DNA of 64,000 nucleotides from NCBI GenBank assembly GCA_019247515.1, contig JAFAOS010000191.1:31216-95215 (forward strand), given 5' to 3'. The notes beneath the pieces are model-generated. The model saw nothing but the letters and a program-made list of their open reading frames with translations, was not told the origin of the DNA and searched no databases. This document shows positions 41,359 through 50,694 of this stretch, one piece after another. The stretch comes from Chloroflexota bacterium (lineage in GTDB: Bacteria; Chloroflexota; UBA6077; CF-72). The stretch's first letter is position 1. Every line of letters begins with the position of its first letter. The translations under genes were made by a program, and so were the position numbers.

Positions 41359-41859
41359 TCAGCGATCCTGGCGGGCCGCGGCGCGAGCGCGCAGGTCCGT
41401 CATGGCGCCGATGGCGACGACGCCCGCCAGCAGCAGCACTTCGTCCTGTCCGGACTCGGTTTCGAGCTCGACCGCGTTGTTGGGGTGCCGCTTGACGCGC
41501 GCCGCCTTTTGCCCCCGCTCGGTCACGCTGAAATCGCGCTCGAACATGTCGCCGCGGGCGCGCAGCGGCTCGCCGCCACTGCGAATCACGATGTCGTAGC
41601 CCTCGAGAACGTTGCCCGCCGCCACGGTTTTGACGTCGGCGAAGTGGGCGCCATCGCGGTAGATCTCGAAGGTCGAGCTGTCGCCAAGGACAGGGTCCTT
41701 GATCCAGGCCTGTTCGACTCCCTGGGCATCGTCGAGCCGCAGCTCGTCGCGCACGCGCACCATCGGCCCGTGGACCCGAAACAAGCGCTGTCCATGGTGA
41801 TCCTCGATCGACATCTCGCGCGAGCGCAGCGAGCTCTGATCGCGAATGACGTACCGCAT
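41359..41859 (-). CDS. LURP-one-related / Tubby-C2-like protein
   Basis: This protein of about 166 residues opens MRYVIRDQSSLRSREMSIED. It contains a repeating strand pattern with HHGQRLFRVHG, STFEIYRDGAHFADVKTVAA and GYDIVIRSGGEPLRARGDMF. This is the LURP-one-related fold, related to Tubby and scramblase C-terminal domains; bacterial members have no settled function, but membrane-lipid binding is possible. An ATG at 41874 would add five residues (MVLRT). It converges with the ZnuA-like gene with an 8-bp gap. Confidence 0.75.
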   Translation of the reverse strand: MRYVIRDQSSLRSREMSIEDHHGQRLFRVHGPMVRVRDELRLDDAQGVEQAWIKDPVLGDSSTFEIYRDGAHFADVKTVAAGNVLEGYDIVIRSGGEPLRARGDMFERDFSVTERGQKAARVKRHPNNAVELETESGQDEVLLLAGVVAIGAMTDLRARAAARQDR

Positions 41860-41961
41860 CGTGCGCAACACCATAGCCACCCACAGCCTCAGCCCCTGCT
41901 CAGCGGCGGCACTCCCTTTCAACAAGAAAGGGAGTCCCGATCATGCGAAGGGTGTCCGGAG

Positions 41962-41967
41962 TACGCT
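41962..41967 (+). promoter_or_regulatory. -10 box TACGCT, leaderless-type
   Basis: TACGCT is 8 bases before the ATG at 41976, with no ribosome site between. Confidence 0.4.
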
Positions 41968-41975
41968 GATTTTGT

Positions 41976-43625
41976 ATGGCGGTGCGGTATCAGGTCCTGA
42001 TCGTGGGCGGCGGGCCGGTGGGTATGGCGCTGGCCGTCGACCTCGGGTTGCGCGGCGTCTCGTGCGCCGTGATCGAGCGCCGCGAGAGCCCGCAGCGTAT
42101 CCCCAAGGGCCAGAGTCTGACGCAGCGCACGCTCGAGCACTTTTACTTCTGGGGCATCGCCGACGAGCTGCGCGCCGCGCGCGCTCTGCCGCCGGGCTAT
42201 CCGATCGGCAGCCTGACCGCCTACGGCAACCTGATGAGCGAGTTCTGGTTCGGACCTGACACCCGCGAGCGGGTCTCCGACGCGTACTTTCAGAAAAACG
42301 AACGTCTGCCCCAGTATTTGACCGAAGAAGTCCTCCGCCGCCGCGCGGCGCAATTGCCACACGTGGAGTGCCTGTTCGGTCGCACCGCGACCGCCATCCA
42401 ACAGGACGCCGACGGGGTGCGCGTCACCCTCGGCAGCGACGTGTGGCCGTACGAGGACCAGGTGCTCGAAGGCGACTACCTGGTTGGCTGCGACGGCGCG
42501 CGGTCGATCGTCCGCGAGCAGCTTGGCATCGATCGGGGCGGCGCCGATTTCGACCAGCGCATGGTGCTGGCGGTGTTCCGCTCGCGCGAGCTGCACAGCG
42601 GACTGCAGCGTTTTCCCGAATGCACGACATACCGCGTGCTGCGCCCGGAGCTACAGGGCTACTGGCAGTTCTTCGGACGCGTGGATGTCGGCGAGGGCTG
42701 GTTTTTTCATGCCCCGGTCCCGCGTGAGACTCGGCCCGATAATTATGATTTCCTGGGTCTGCTCCACCAGGCGGCCGGATTCGAGTTCGCCGCTGAGTTC
42801 GACCACGTTGGCTTCTGGGACCTCCGCATTTCCGTTGCGAGTGAATATCGGGTGGGCCGCGTGTTCATCGCCGGCGACGCGTGCCACAGCCATCCGCCAT
42901 ATGGGGGATATGGCCTCAATTCCGGTCTGGAGGACGTGGTCAATCTGGGCTGGAAGCTGGCCGCGGTGCTGCAGGGCTGGGGTGGAGAGGGCTTGCTCGA
43001 GTCATATACGCCCGAGCGCCGGCCGATCTTCGTCGAGACCGGCGAGGCCATGATCGCTGGCGGCATCGAGCGGGATCGCGAGTTTCTGGAACGCTTTTCT
43101 CCGAGCGCGGACCGGGCGCCGTTCGTGGCGGCCTGGCGGGAGCTTGGCGAAGCGACCATGGGCCGCCGGCAGTCGTACGAGCCGCAGTACGCGGGCTCGC
43201 CGGTGGTCATGGGTCCGGCGGATGGCGTGTGCAGCATCCACGGCACACGCTCGCGCGCCGCCCAGGCCGGATACCACCTGATGCCGGCGGCGCTGTCCAA
43301 CGGCTCGAACGTGTTCGAATCGCTGGGTCAGTGGTTCACGCTGCTGGCACTGGACGCCGACGCCGCGTCGCTGTCTGTTTTGCAGGATGCGGCCGCGTTC
43401 GTGCAGGCGCCGCTGGAGGTGGTGTGCGACAGCTACGCCGACGCGCGGCGCGATTACGCCAGCCGGCTGGTGCTGGTGCGGCCCGATCAATACGTGGTCT
43501 GGGCGGGTGACAGCGTGGCACTCGAGCCGGTGGCCTTGCTGCAGCGGGTAACGGGCAACACGTCCGGCGTGCGCGTCGGCGGGAGCTCGCCGGCGAGTGT
43601 TCGGGCGAGGTCCTCTCAGACCTGA
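41976..43625 (+). CDS. FAD-dependent aromatic hydroxylase (PheA/TfdB/MhpA-like)
   Basis: This 549-residue flavoprotein hydroxylase shows the three PHBH-class fingerprints: the N-terminal VLIVGGGPVGMALAVDLGLR, the middle DYLVGCDGARSIVREQLGID and RVFIAGDACHSHPPYGGYGL, followed by NSGLEDVVNLGWKLAAVLQG. The C-terminal 120 residues form a thioredoxin-like domain as found in phenol hydroxylase and MhpA-type enzymes (for example WFTLLALDADAASLSVLQDA and RLVLVRPDQYVVWAGDSV). It adds oxygen to phenolic rings using NAD(P)H. No ring-cleavage dioxygenase is adjacent. The two FAH-family enzymes at 21-22.6 kb are possible later steps. Confidence 0.9.
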   Translation: MAVRYQVLIVGGGPVGMALAVDLGLRGVSCAVIERRESPQRIPKGQSLTQRTLEHFYFWGIADELRAARALPPGYPIGSLTAYGNLMSEFWFGPDTRERVSDAYFQKNERLPQYLTEEVLRRRAAQLPHVECLFGRTATAIQQDADGVRVTLGSDVWPYEDQVLEGDYLVGCDGARSIVREQLGIDRGGADFDQRMVLAVFRSRELHSGLQRFPECTTYRVLRPELQGYWQFFGRVDVGEGWFFHAPVPRETRPDNYDFLGLLHQAAGFEFAAEFDHVGFWDLRISVASEYRVGRVFIAGDACHSHPPYGGYGLNSGLEDVVNLGWKLAAVLQGWGGEGLLESYTPERRPIFVETGEAMIAGGIERDREFLERFSPSADRAPFVAAWRELGEATMGRRQSYEPQYAGSPVVMGPADGVCSIHGTRSRAAQAGYHLMPAALSNGSNVFESLGQWFTLLALDADAASLSVLQDAAAFVQAPLEVVCDSYADARRDYASRLVLVRPDQYVVWAGDSVALEPVALLQRVTGNTSGVRVGGSSPASVRARSSQT

Positions 43626-43710
43626 CACAATCCTCGTCGAAACCTCGGGTTCCCACTTGGGAAGGCGGCCACCGGCACCGGCAAAACGGTTCGAGTGGCA
43701 CCTGTCTTGC

Positions 43711-43716
43711 TAGACT
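43711..43716 (+). promoter_or_regulatory. -10 box TAGACT, leaderless-type
   Basis: TAGACT is followed by GGGGCA and the GTG at 43723. Confidence 0.5.
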
Positions 43717-43722
43717 GGGGCA

Positions 43723-44736
43723 GTGCGACACATGGCTGCGCATGGACGTCCATCTCGCCGAGCAATGCTGCGCTGGGGCCTTGCTTCCGCGCTCAGCCTC
43801 GCCGCCCTGCCCTCGATCGCCGCGGCCCAGGAAGCCAGTGATCCGCCCACCATGGACGACTGGCCGACCATCAACCCGATTGGCGGCCCGGTCTGGGCAG
43901 TGACCACCGGCGAAGCCTCCCTGCGCGCCACGCCTGATCTCGCCGACAACCGCTTCGGCTTCGCGCGCGCCGGCACGCCGCTGCAGATCCTGGATACCTC
44001 TAGCAACGGCTGGAGCTACGTCTTCAATCCTCACACCCAGGGCACCGCCTACGTCGCCAGCAGCCTGCTCAGCCCGGGCGACCCGCCGTCACCGTACGTC
44101 AGCAAACCCGCGCCGCCGCTCATCGACGAGCTTCAGGAGAGCGTGGTCGTCACTCAGGACTCGGTCCTGGCCACGTATCCCTCGCCGGTCGACAGCGCGC
44201 GGTTCGGTCCGTTGCAAGCCAGCAGCATCGAGCCTGTCAACGGCACGGTGATGGGCGACGACGGCGCTATCTGGTATCAGACTAGCGACTTCTACTACTT
44301 GCCTGCGAACGGCGTTTTCCAGCCCAGCGCCTCGCGCTCGTACACCGGCCGCTGGCTCAACGCGGTCCTGCTGCCGGTGACGAAGGTCGTCGCCTACGAG
44401 GGTCAGACGCCCGTTCGCTCGATGCTCGCGTTGCGCGGCATCGCCGTGTTCCCAACCCCAGTCGGCACCTTCAGCATTCTGCGCCGCGTGCCCAACGAGA
44501 CGATGGACTCGATGACGCTGGGTATCCCGCACGACAGTCCGTACGGGTACCTGGTCAAGAACGTGCTGTACACGCAATACTTCACACCGGACGGCGCCAG
44601 CCTGCACGACAACTACTGGAGCTCGAACTTCGGCGGCATCGGCTCGCACGGCTGCCTCGGCCTGAGCCTGGCCGACAGCAAGTGGCTCTGGGACTGGGCC
44701 TTCATCGGCATCCCCGTCCTCGTCCACACAGCCTGA
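43723..44736 (+). CDS. Exported L,D-transpeptidase (YkuD fold) with SH3-like region
   Basis: This 337-residue protein is predicted to be exported through the N-terminal RRAMLRWGLASALSLAALPS region, with cleavage near AAA-QEA. SH3b-like repeats follow (GEASLRATPDLADNRFGFAR, GWSYVFNPHTQGTAYVASSL). The C-terminal YkuD domain carries the catalytic GIGSHGCLGLSLADSKWLWD (H309, C311). The usual Arg/Met after SHGC is replaced by Leu-Gly, a less common variant. These enzymes make 3-3 peptidoglycan cross-links or anchor proteins to the wall. Start choice: GTG with leaderless -10; an ATG three codons later is possible. Confidence 0.87.
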   Translation: MRHMAAHGRPSRRAMLRWGLASALSLAALPSIAAAQEASDPPTMDDWPTINPIGGPVWAVTTGEASLRATPDLADNRFGFARAGTPLQILDTSSNGWSYVFNPHTQGTAYVASSLLSPGDPPSPYVSKPAPPLIDELQESVVVTQDSVLATYPSPVDSARFGPLQASSIEPVNGTVMGDDGAIWYQTSDFYYLPANGVFQPSASRSYTGRWLNAVLLPVTKVVAYEGQTPVRSMLALRGIAVFPTPVGTFSILRRVPNETMDSMTLGIPHDSPYGYLVKNVLYTQYFTPDGASLHDNYWSSNFGGIGSHGCLGLSLADSKWLWDWAFIGIPVLVHTA

Positions 44737-44756
44737 TACGAATAGCATCCTGACCG

Positions 44757-44899
44757 CCCGTTGCTGGGTGGCCGACACTTATCCGCGTGGCGGGGAATCC
44801 ACCACCTCTCCCTTTGGGAGAGGTCGCGCGAAGCGCGGGTGAGGGCTCGCAATGGTACGGAAGCCCTCACCCCGGCCCTCTCCCAGAGGGAGAGGGAGC
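44757..44899. repeat. REPIN-like composite repeat, copy B
   Basis: The same element as at 34198-34336, inverted. The end with GGTGGCCGACACTTATCC is at 44767-44784. The first hairpin CCTCTCCCTTTGGGAGAGG is at 44805-44823; the identical 30-base stretch is at 44818-44847; the second hairpin CCCTCTCCCAGAGGGAGAGG is at 44876-44895. It abuts the 3' end of the decayed regulator gene, with no free space between. Confidence 0.85.
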
Positions 44900-46525
44900 T
44901 GGAGCAACTCTTTGGTTTGTCCGAGCGCACGCGCGACCGCCTCGTCGGAGGCGGACGCGCGACCCTCGGCGTGACAGCGCCAGGCGTTCCAGGCAGCCGG
45001 CGATGCCGCGTCGATCGGTGAGCCGCGCGCGCACCTCCGTCGCCTCGCGCCACAAGGGGAGCGCCTGCCGCGTGTCACCCTGACCCCAGACCAGATCGCC
45101 CAGCGTGGCCAACGCATGGCCCGTCGCATACAGACCGAGCCGCTCTGGCCAGATCGAGGCTCTCGTCGAGCGCCAGGCGCGCCCGTCGATCGAACGGACC
45201 TTCGAGCCACAAACGCGTGCGACCCAGAAACGTCAATGCCAGGCTCAACTGGGGAACATTGCCACCCTGGCGCGCCTCGGCAACGGACTCCTCCAGGTAC
45301 GGCAGGGCCAGGTTGGGCGCGTTGCCGACGTAGGCGATCATCCCGAGATTGAGCAGCGCCTGTGCGACGTCGCGCGGTTCGCCGGCTGCGCGCGCTACGG
45401 ACAGCGCTTGCTGGGCCGCCGCACGCGCACGTTGGGTGTCGCCACCCCGCCAGCACAGAAAGGCCAGCGCGTTCAGCGCCCAGCCGCGCTCCGCGGTTGG
45501 CGTCTCCGGCACCCCGCGCAGCGCGCGTTCGAGCCAGGCGCAGCCCTCCTGGAAATGGCCACGCCGCTCCCAGAAGCGGAACAGGCCTGCCGAGCAGCGC
45601 ACGGCCAGCAGTGGCTGGTCGTGACTCAGCGTCCAGCCCAGCGCGGCGCGCAGATTGTCATGCTCAACCTCCAGACGGTCGAGCGAGGCGATCTCGTCAG
45701 GACCGGCGCCACCAGCCTGGTGGGTGAAGACCAGCTCGAGCAGCGTCGCGGTCGAAGGTCCGGCACCTCCAGGGGCAGGACGCGACGAATCACTTCACCT
45801 GGAACCGCCAGCGGCTCGCGACTGGTGACCAGGATGTGCAGCTCGCGGCACGCGCGCAGCAGCTGCACGACCAGCCGCGCGCAGGCATCGACGAGATGCT
45901 CGCAGTTGTCGAGCACGAGCAGCAGGTGTTGGTGGCCCAGGTAGTCCGTCAACACGCCGGATACGTCGCGGGCCTGGATATCCTGCAGGCCGACCGCGGC
46001 TGCCACGGCGCCGGGCAGCAGCGACGCGTCGGTCAAACCGGCCAGCTCCACAAGCCAGGCGCCGTCGAGGTAGCTGGCAGCCTGCTGGCGCATGAGCTCC
46101 TGCGCCAGGCGCGTTTTGCCCACGCCGCCGGCACCGACCAGCGTGAGCAGTAGCGAACTCGCCACCAGCGGCGCCAGGTCGGCCAGCTCCAGCTCGCGGC
46201 CGACGAAGCTGGTCAGCAGGCGCGGCAGGTTGTGTTTTGGCCGCTGGCTGACCGGTTCGAGCGGAGCCGCGGTGGACTGTCGTCGCCGTTCGTGGACCAG
46301 CGCCTCCAGCGCTTCGCGCTGCGGGCCGCTCAGCCCGAGGGCCGTCGCGAGGAGAGCAACCGTGTCACGGCGCGGCACGTGGGCGCCGCCGCGCTCCATC
46401 TCGCTGATGCTGCGCGGGCTGACGCCGGCACGCTCGGCGAGCTCTTCCTGGGTGAGCTCCGCGGCGCGGCGATACTCGCGCAGGAGATCGCCAAAGCGCC
46501 GAGCCTGGGCCTGGGCCTGGTCCAT
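44900..46525 (-). pseudogene. Decayed HTH-XRE / NB-ARC ATPase / TPR transcriptional regulator
   Basis: From the ATG at 46525 an XRE-type helix-turn-helix is readable (LTQEELAERAGVSPRSISEM), then an NB-ARC ATPase with Walker A LVGAGGVGKTRLAQ and Walker B HLLLVLDNCEHLVD, ending near PGEVIRRVLPLEVPD. About 45760 the frame changes and a large part of the ATPase is missing. Another frame continues DRLEVEHDNLRAALGWTLSH and TPR-like helices (ALNALAFLCWRGGDTQRARA). A second shift occurs near 45150 (then YATGHALATLGDLVWGQGDT). A third leads to SASDEAVARALGQTKELLQL, which runs into the REPIN. The gene is therefore dead. It lies divergent from the peptide-transporter lipoprotein gene. Confidence 0.85.
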
Positions 46526-46632
46526 CGCGTCGGGTAGTGTCGCAAAACTGGTCTCGACAGGTCGCTACTTATTGCGAGTCGGAGTGCGAGATTTGCGTGG
46601 TATCCGCGGCCTCGCGGGTCGAGGATGCTCCG

Positions 46633-48345
46633 GTGCCAAGTTCATCTGAGCTGAACCTTCGTCCACGTTTGACCAACACGTGGATAAAAGCCATCTCGGC
46701 GTTGCTGTTACTCCTGATTGCCGCCTGCGCGCCGGTCAAGCCCGCGGCGGTCGCGGGCGAGGGTTCGACCACCGCCATCGCCGTCCTGCCGACATCGGCG
46801 CCCGCGACGCAAGCCCACACCGGCGGAATCCTGCGCATCGGCCAGGCGGCGGCCGACCTCGGCACGCTGGACCCCGACTACGTGAGTGGGACGCAGGACC
46901 GCGCCCTGGTCGACATGGTCTTCAACGGACTGCTGCGCTACAAGCCTGGCGACGCAACCGTCTTCGAACCAGACCTGGCCACACAGTTGCCGACACCCAC
47001 GACTGACGCCGCCGGCAAACAGGTCTGGCAATTCTCGCTGCGCCCGGGCGTCATGTGCCATCCGTCGGAGCTCGCCGCGGCGTACGAGCTGACCAGCGAC
47101 GACGTCCTGTACTCGTTCACGAAGGCCGCCGACAAAAACACGTCGGCCTATGCCAGCGACTACGCCGGCATGACGTTCGCCGCTCCAGACCCGCACACCT
47201 TCACCATCACACTCGACAAGCCGCAGTCCACCGCGCTGTTCTATCCGCGAGTTGCGAACTACTCGGGCGGCTACGTTGTGTGCCGCCAGGCGGCCGAGAA
47301 GCTTGGACCCGAGGGGTTGAAAACCCACCCGGTGGGCACCGGCCCGTTTCGATTCAAAGACTACAGCCCCGGAGAAAAGGTCGATCTGGTCGCCAACGAC
47401 GCGTACTTCCGCGGCCGCCCCCAGCTGGACGGTATCGAATACCGCTACATGGCCGACCTGAGCAGCCGCGAGCTCGCCCTGCGCAGCGGCCAGTTGGACC
47501 TCATCTACGGTCAGGCCGACGACAACTGGATCTACCAGATGTCCAGTGCGCCGAATGTGAACGTGGACGTGTTCGGCGTCGGCGAGGTCTCCACCATCTA
47601 CTTCAACCTCAACAAGCCACCCTTCGACAATCTGGCCGTGCGACAGGCGGTCGTCAGCGCGCTGAATCGCGACGAGTTCCTGGCCCTCTACGGCAAGCGC
47701 GCGGCGAACAAAGTGTTCTCGCCGGTGCCGGACGCCTTCATGACCGGCGGACTGAGCGAGCAGGAGCTGGCGGCGCGGTCACTCGACTACGGGTATGACC
47801 CGGCGCGCGCCAGACGACTCCTCGCCGAGGCCGGACTGGAGAACGGTTTCGAGTTCAACGTGGTGGCGTCCGAGATGCCCGCCTACCGCGTGATCTACGA
47901 ATCCCTGCAAGCGCAGCTTGCCCGCGTCGGCGTCAAGATGAACGTGGACGTCGTCGACCACGCGACCATGCACGACCAGATTCGCAAAGACGTCAATCCA
48001 CTGGTCGTCTACATTGCCTTCCGGCCGACCGCCGACGTGTATCTGACGCAGTTCTTCCACTCGGATTCGATCGTCGTCACCGGCAAGAACCCGAACACGA
48101 ATTTCGCGCACTACGCCAGCATCGACGAGCAGATCGACAGCGCTCGCAACGAGCCTGACGCGTCGAAACAGGCAACCTTGTGGAAGCAGGCCCAGGTTCA
48201 GGCGCTGCAGGACGTGGTGGCGTACCCGATCCAGTACACCAACCAGGTCTATGCGCGGAGCACCGCCGTGGATTACGGACACGACCTGACTTCCGTCATC
48301 CAACTGTACCCCGGCATCGACGAGCGAACGACGGTCCGCAAGTGA
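46633..48345 (+). CDS. Peptide/oligopeptide ABC transporter substrate-binding lipoprotein
   Basis: This protein of about 570 residues starts at a GTG with GAGG 8 bases upstream. The signal peptide KAISALLLLLIAACAP has the lipobox IAAC, so it is tethered to the outer face of the membrane. A linker of low complexity is followed by the family-5 solute-binding fold: GILRIGQAAADLGTLDPDYV, MVFNGLLRYKPGDATVFEPD and TFTITLDKPQSTALFYPRVA. Further on come GTGPFRFKDYSPGEKVDLVA, VRQAVVSALNRDEFLALYGK and YDPARARRLLAEAGLENGFE. Such proteins bind peptides, nickel or sugars. The two permease genes follow directly. Confidence 0.92.
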   Translation: MPSSSELNLRPRLTNTWIKAISALLLLLIAACAPVKPAAVAGEGSTTAIAVLPTSAPATQAHTGGILRIGQAAADLGTLDPDYVSGTQDRALVDMVFNGLLRYKPGDATVFEPDLATQLPTPTTDAAGKQVWQFSLRPGVMCHPSELAAAYELTSDDVLYSFTKAADKNTSAYASDYAGMTFAAPDPHTFTITLDKPQSTALFYPRVANYSGGYVVCRQAAEKLGPEGLKTHPVGTGPFRFKDYSPGEKVDLVANDAYFRGRPQLDGIEYRYMADLSSRELALRSGQLDLIYGQADDNWIYQMSSAPNVNVDVFGVGEVSTIYFNLNKPPFDNLAVRQAVVSALNRDEFLALYGKRAANKVFSPVPDAFMTGGLSEQELAARSLDYGYDPARARRLLAEAGLENGFEFNVVASEMPAYRVIYESLQAQLARVGVKMNVDVVDHATMHDQIRKDVNPLVVYIAFRPTADVYLTQFFHSDSIVVTGKNPNTNFAHYASIDEQIDSARNEPDASKQATLWKQAQVQALQDVVAYPIQYTNQVYARSTAVDYGHDLTSVIQLYPGIDERTTVRK

Positions 48346-48442
48346 CAACGCATTTCACCGTCCGGACGTGGGCCCGGGTGGTGGGGCGGCATATTCGGCA
48401 GTGCCGCTCCACTATCCGCACCGCGCGAGCGATCGCACGCTG

Positions 48443-49381
48443 ATGCTCGCGTACGTCCTTCGGCGGCTGCTGCTGTGTATCCCCCTCACGCTGGGTGTCG
48501 TCACGCTGGTGTTCTTCGTTATCCGTGTGCTGCCGGGCGACCCCGCCCAGGCGGCGCTCGGCGAAAACGCGTCAAAAGCAGCCGTCGAGGCCCTCCGCGC
48601 CCGGTTGGGCCTCGACGCGCCGCTGCCGCTCCAGTACGCGCATTTCATCGGCGGCTTGCTCCGCGGCGACCTCGGGGTCTCAATGATCAACAGCACACCG
48701 GTGCGCGACCAGATTGCCTACAACCTGCCCTTCACTCTCCAGTTGACGCTGTCGGCGCTGATCATCGGCACGCTCGTGGGCGTGCCCCTGGGCGTGTACG
48801 CCGCGACGCGGCACGATCGCGCACCGGATGTGCTGATTCGCATCCTGTCGCTGGGCGGACTGTGCATCCCGGCATTTTTTCTCGGCATTCTGCTCATCTT
48901 GCTGTTTGGAGTCCAGCTCCGCTGGCTGCCGGCCGTCGGCGGCGGCAGCGCGGATGCGCCAACGGATTTCGTCGCCCACCTGGTAATGCCGGCGCTCACC
49001 CTCGGACTGATCATGACCGCGTCGGTGACCCGACTCACTCGGTCCGCCATGCTGAACGTCACGGGCAGCGAGCACGTAAGAACCGCGCGCGCAAAAGGCC
49101 TGCGCGAGCACGCGGTGGTGGTGATGCACACGCTGCGACCGGCGCTGCTGCCCATCGTGTCCCTCACCGGCGTGTGGGCGGTGGCGCTGATCGGTGACTC
49201 GGTCACCACCGAAGTGGTGTTCTCACGCCCCGGCCTCGGCAAGATGATGGTGGGCGCGATGTTGCAGCGCGACTACTCGTCCATCCAGTCGGTCATGGTC
49301 ATCTACACGTTGTTCGTGGTCGGCATCAACCTGGTGACTGACCTGACGTATGGGCTGGTCGACCCTCGCATTCGCAGCTGA
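48443..49381 (+). CDS. ABC transporter permease, DppB/OppB type
   Basis: This integral membrane protein of about 312 residues has six helices. It begins MLAYVLRRLLLCIPLTLGVV and carries the DppB-type pattern FFVIRVLPGDPAQAALG with GLLRGDLGVSMINSTPVRDQ. The EAA loop is in EHVRTARAKGLREHAVVVMH, where the ATPase docks. It ends GLVDPRIRS, the usual end of this family. The start is the ATG at 48443; the region between the lipoprotein stop and this ATG has no gene. No ATP-binding subunit (DppD/DppF) lies in the window, so this importer must share ATPases encoded elsewhere. Confidence 0.92.
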   Translation: MLAYVLRRLLLCIPLTLGVVTLVFFVIRVLPGDPAQAALGENASKAAVEALRARLGLDAPLPLQYAHFIGGLLRGDLGVSMINSTPVRDQIAYNLPFTLQLTLSALIIGTLVGVPLGVYAATRHDRAPDVLIRILSLGGLCIPAFFLGILLILLFGVQLRWLPAVGGGSADAPTDFVAHLVMPALTLGLIMTASVTRLTRSAMLNVTGSEHVRTARAKGLREHAVVVMHTLRPALLPIVSLTGVWAVALIGDSVTTEVVFSRPGLGKMMVGAMLQRDYSSIQSVMVIYTLFVVGINLVTDLTYGLVDPRIRS

Positions 49382-49387
49382 GCGCCG

Positions 49388-50284
49388 GTGAGCCGGGTCA
49401 CACTTGCAGGCCTGCTGCTGGCCATCCTGATTATCGTTCTGGCCGCCGGTGCACCACTGGTCGCGCCGCTCGATCCCACCGCGCAGGACGCTGGCCACCG
49501 CCTCACCGCTCCAGACGCCGCGCACCTCCTCGGCCGCGACACGTTCGGTCGCGACATCTTCGCGCGCGTCCTGTACGCGGGGCGCATCTCGCTCACGGTT
49601 GGCATTGGCGCGGTGGCGCTCGGCGCGGCGCTCGGCACCTCGCTCGGCCTGCTGGCCGGTTACGCCGGACGCTGGATCGAGAGCCTGTTTATGCGCGCCG
49701 TCGACCTGCTGATGGCCTTTCCTAGCCTGCTGCTTGGCCTGGTGGTGCTCGCGCTGCTGGGCGCTGGACTGGACAAAATGGTGCTGTCGATCGGGATCGT
49801 GCTCGCACCGCCATTCGCGCGCATCGTCCATAGCGCGACGCTGTCGCTCACACAACGCGAGTTCGTCCAGGCAGCGCGCGGCCTGGGCGCCGGGCACGCG
49901 CGGATTGTCGTGCGGCACGTGGCGCCCAATGTGATCGGCGAAACGCTGGTGCTGGCCGGCGTGCTGACCGCCTCCGCCATCCGGATCGAAGCCAGCCTGA
50001 GTTTCATTGGCCTGGGCGTCTCGCCGCCCACACCCACGTGGGGCAACATGATCCGCGACGGCACGCCGGTCCTGCTGAATGCGCCCTGGCTGGCGGTGGC
50101 GCCCGGCGTGGCGATTCTGATTTCCGTTCTCGCCTTCAACCTGGTGGGCGACGGACTGCGCGACCTGCTGGACCCACGCCTCAGGCGACCGAAACCGCGG
50201 CGTGCGCCTGCGCGTATTTCTCCAGCCGCGACATCTCGTCGGCGTACAGCGGCTGCATCAAACGAGCTCCGAACCAGCGCATGA
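49388..50284 (+). CDS. ABC transporter permease, DppC/OppC type
   Basis: This 298-residue membrane protein pairs with the upstream permease. It has the N-terminal helix, LIIVLAAGAPLVAPLDPTAQD, LLGRDTFGRDIFARVLYAGR (the GTDxxGRDxxSR-like motif) and the EAA loop in REFVQAARGLGAGHARIVVR. It has the end signature LSFIGLGVSPPTPTWGNMIR and NLVGDGLRDLLDPRLRR. The GTG start lies 6 bp after the previous stop. The natural family end is near residue 264; the frame stays open for about 34 more residues that run antisense to the SRPBCC gene (104-bp overlap). Confidence 0.9.
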   Translation: MSRVTLAGLLLAILIIVLAAGAPLVAPLDPTAQDAGHRLTAPDAAHLLGRDTFGRDIFARVLYAGRISLTVGIGAVALGAALGTSLGLLAGYAGRWIESLFMRAVDLLMAFPSLLLGLVVLALLGAGLDKMVLSIGIVLAPPFARIVHSATLSLTQREFVQAARGLGAGHARIVVRHVAPNVIGETLVLAGVLTASAIRIEASLSFIGLGVSPPTPTWGNMIRDGTPVLLNAPWLAVAPGVAILISVLAFNLVGDGLRDLLDPRLRRPKPRRAPARISPAATSRRRTAAASNELRTSA

Positions 50285-50642
50285 GCAGACCCTCGACACC
50301 TGGTGCGTTCAGCGTGGTGTCGATGCGCAGTCGCGTGGCGTCGCCCACCCGGTCCAGGGTGAAGGTGCTGCCCTCGCCACCCCCGCTTTCCTTCAGCACG
50401 CGGCCGGGCTCCGGCTCGCTGACCTGCTGGGTGCGAGTGACGCTGCGGCCACCAACCTGGGCGGTAAAGCGAATGACCGTACCGGCGCCGACGCCGCCCT
50501 CCAGGACGTCGAGGCGGGTGAACGCGGGTGGCAAAAACCCGCCGTCGACGCGGTGGTGCTCGCGGTAATCGGCGAGGCAGTGGTAGACGACCTCGACGGG
50601 GGCCTGGATGAGGCGTTCGGCGGAGAAGTGAAACTGGCGCAT
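50181..50642 (-). CDS. SRPBCC-fold (START-like) lipid/small-molecule-binding protein
   Basis: This 153-residue protein of the SRPBCC superfamily starts MRQFHFSAERLIQAPVEVVY and continues with LPPAFTRLDVLEGGVGAGTV, GGRSVTRTQQVSEPEPGRVL and RLRIDTTLNAPGVEGLLMRW, the usual helix-grip layout. Such proteins bind hydrophobic ligands in a deep cavity, or serve in polyketide ring closure or in coenzyme Q trafficking. The ATG at 50642 fits the family start. It is divergent from the TetR gene with the double operator in between, so it is probably a direct target of that regulator. Confidence 0.83.
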   Translation of the reverse strand: MRQFHFSAERLIQAPVEVVYHCLADYREHHRVDGGFLPPAFTRLDVLEGGVGAGTVIRFTAQVGGRSVTRTQQVSEPEPGRVLKESGGGEGSTFTLDRVGDATRLRIDTTLNAPGVEGLLMRWFGARLMQPLYADEMSRLEKYAQAHAAVSVA

Positions 50643-50694
50643 GGGTGGTGTAAACCTCAAAGCGAGATTGATCGCGTCGGCGCTGACCAACCGG

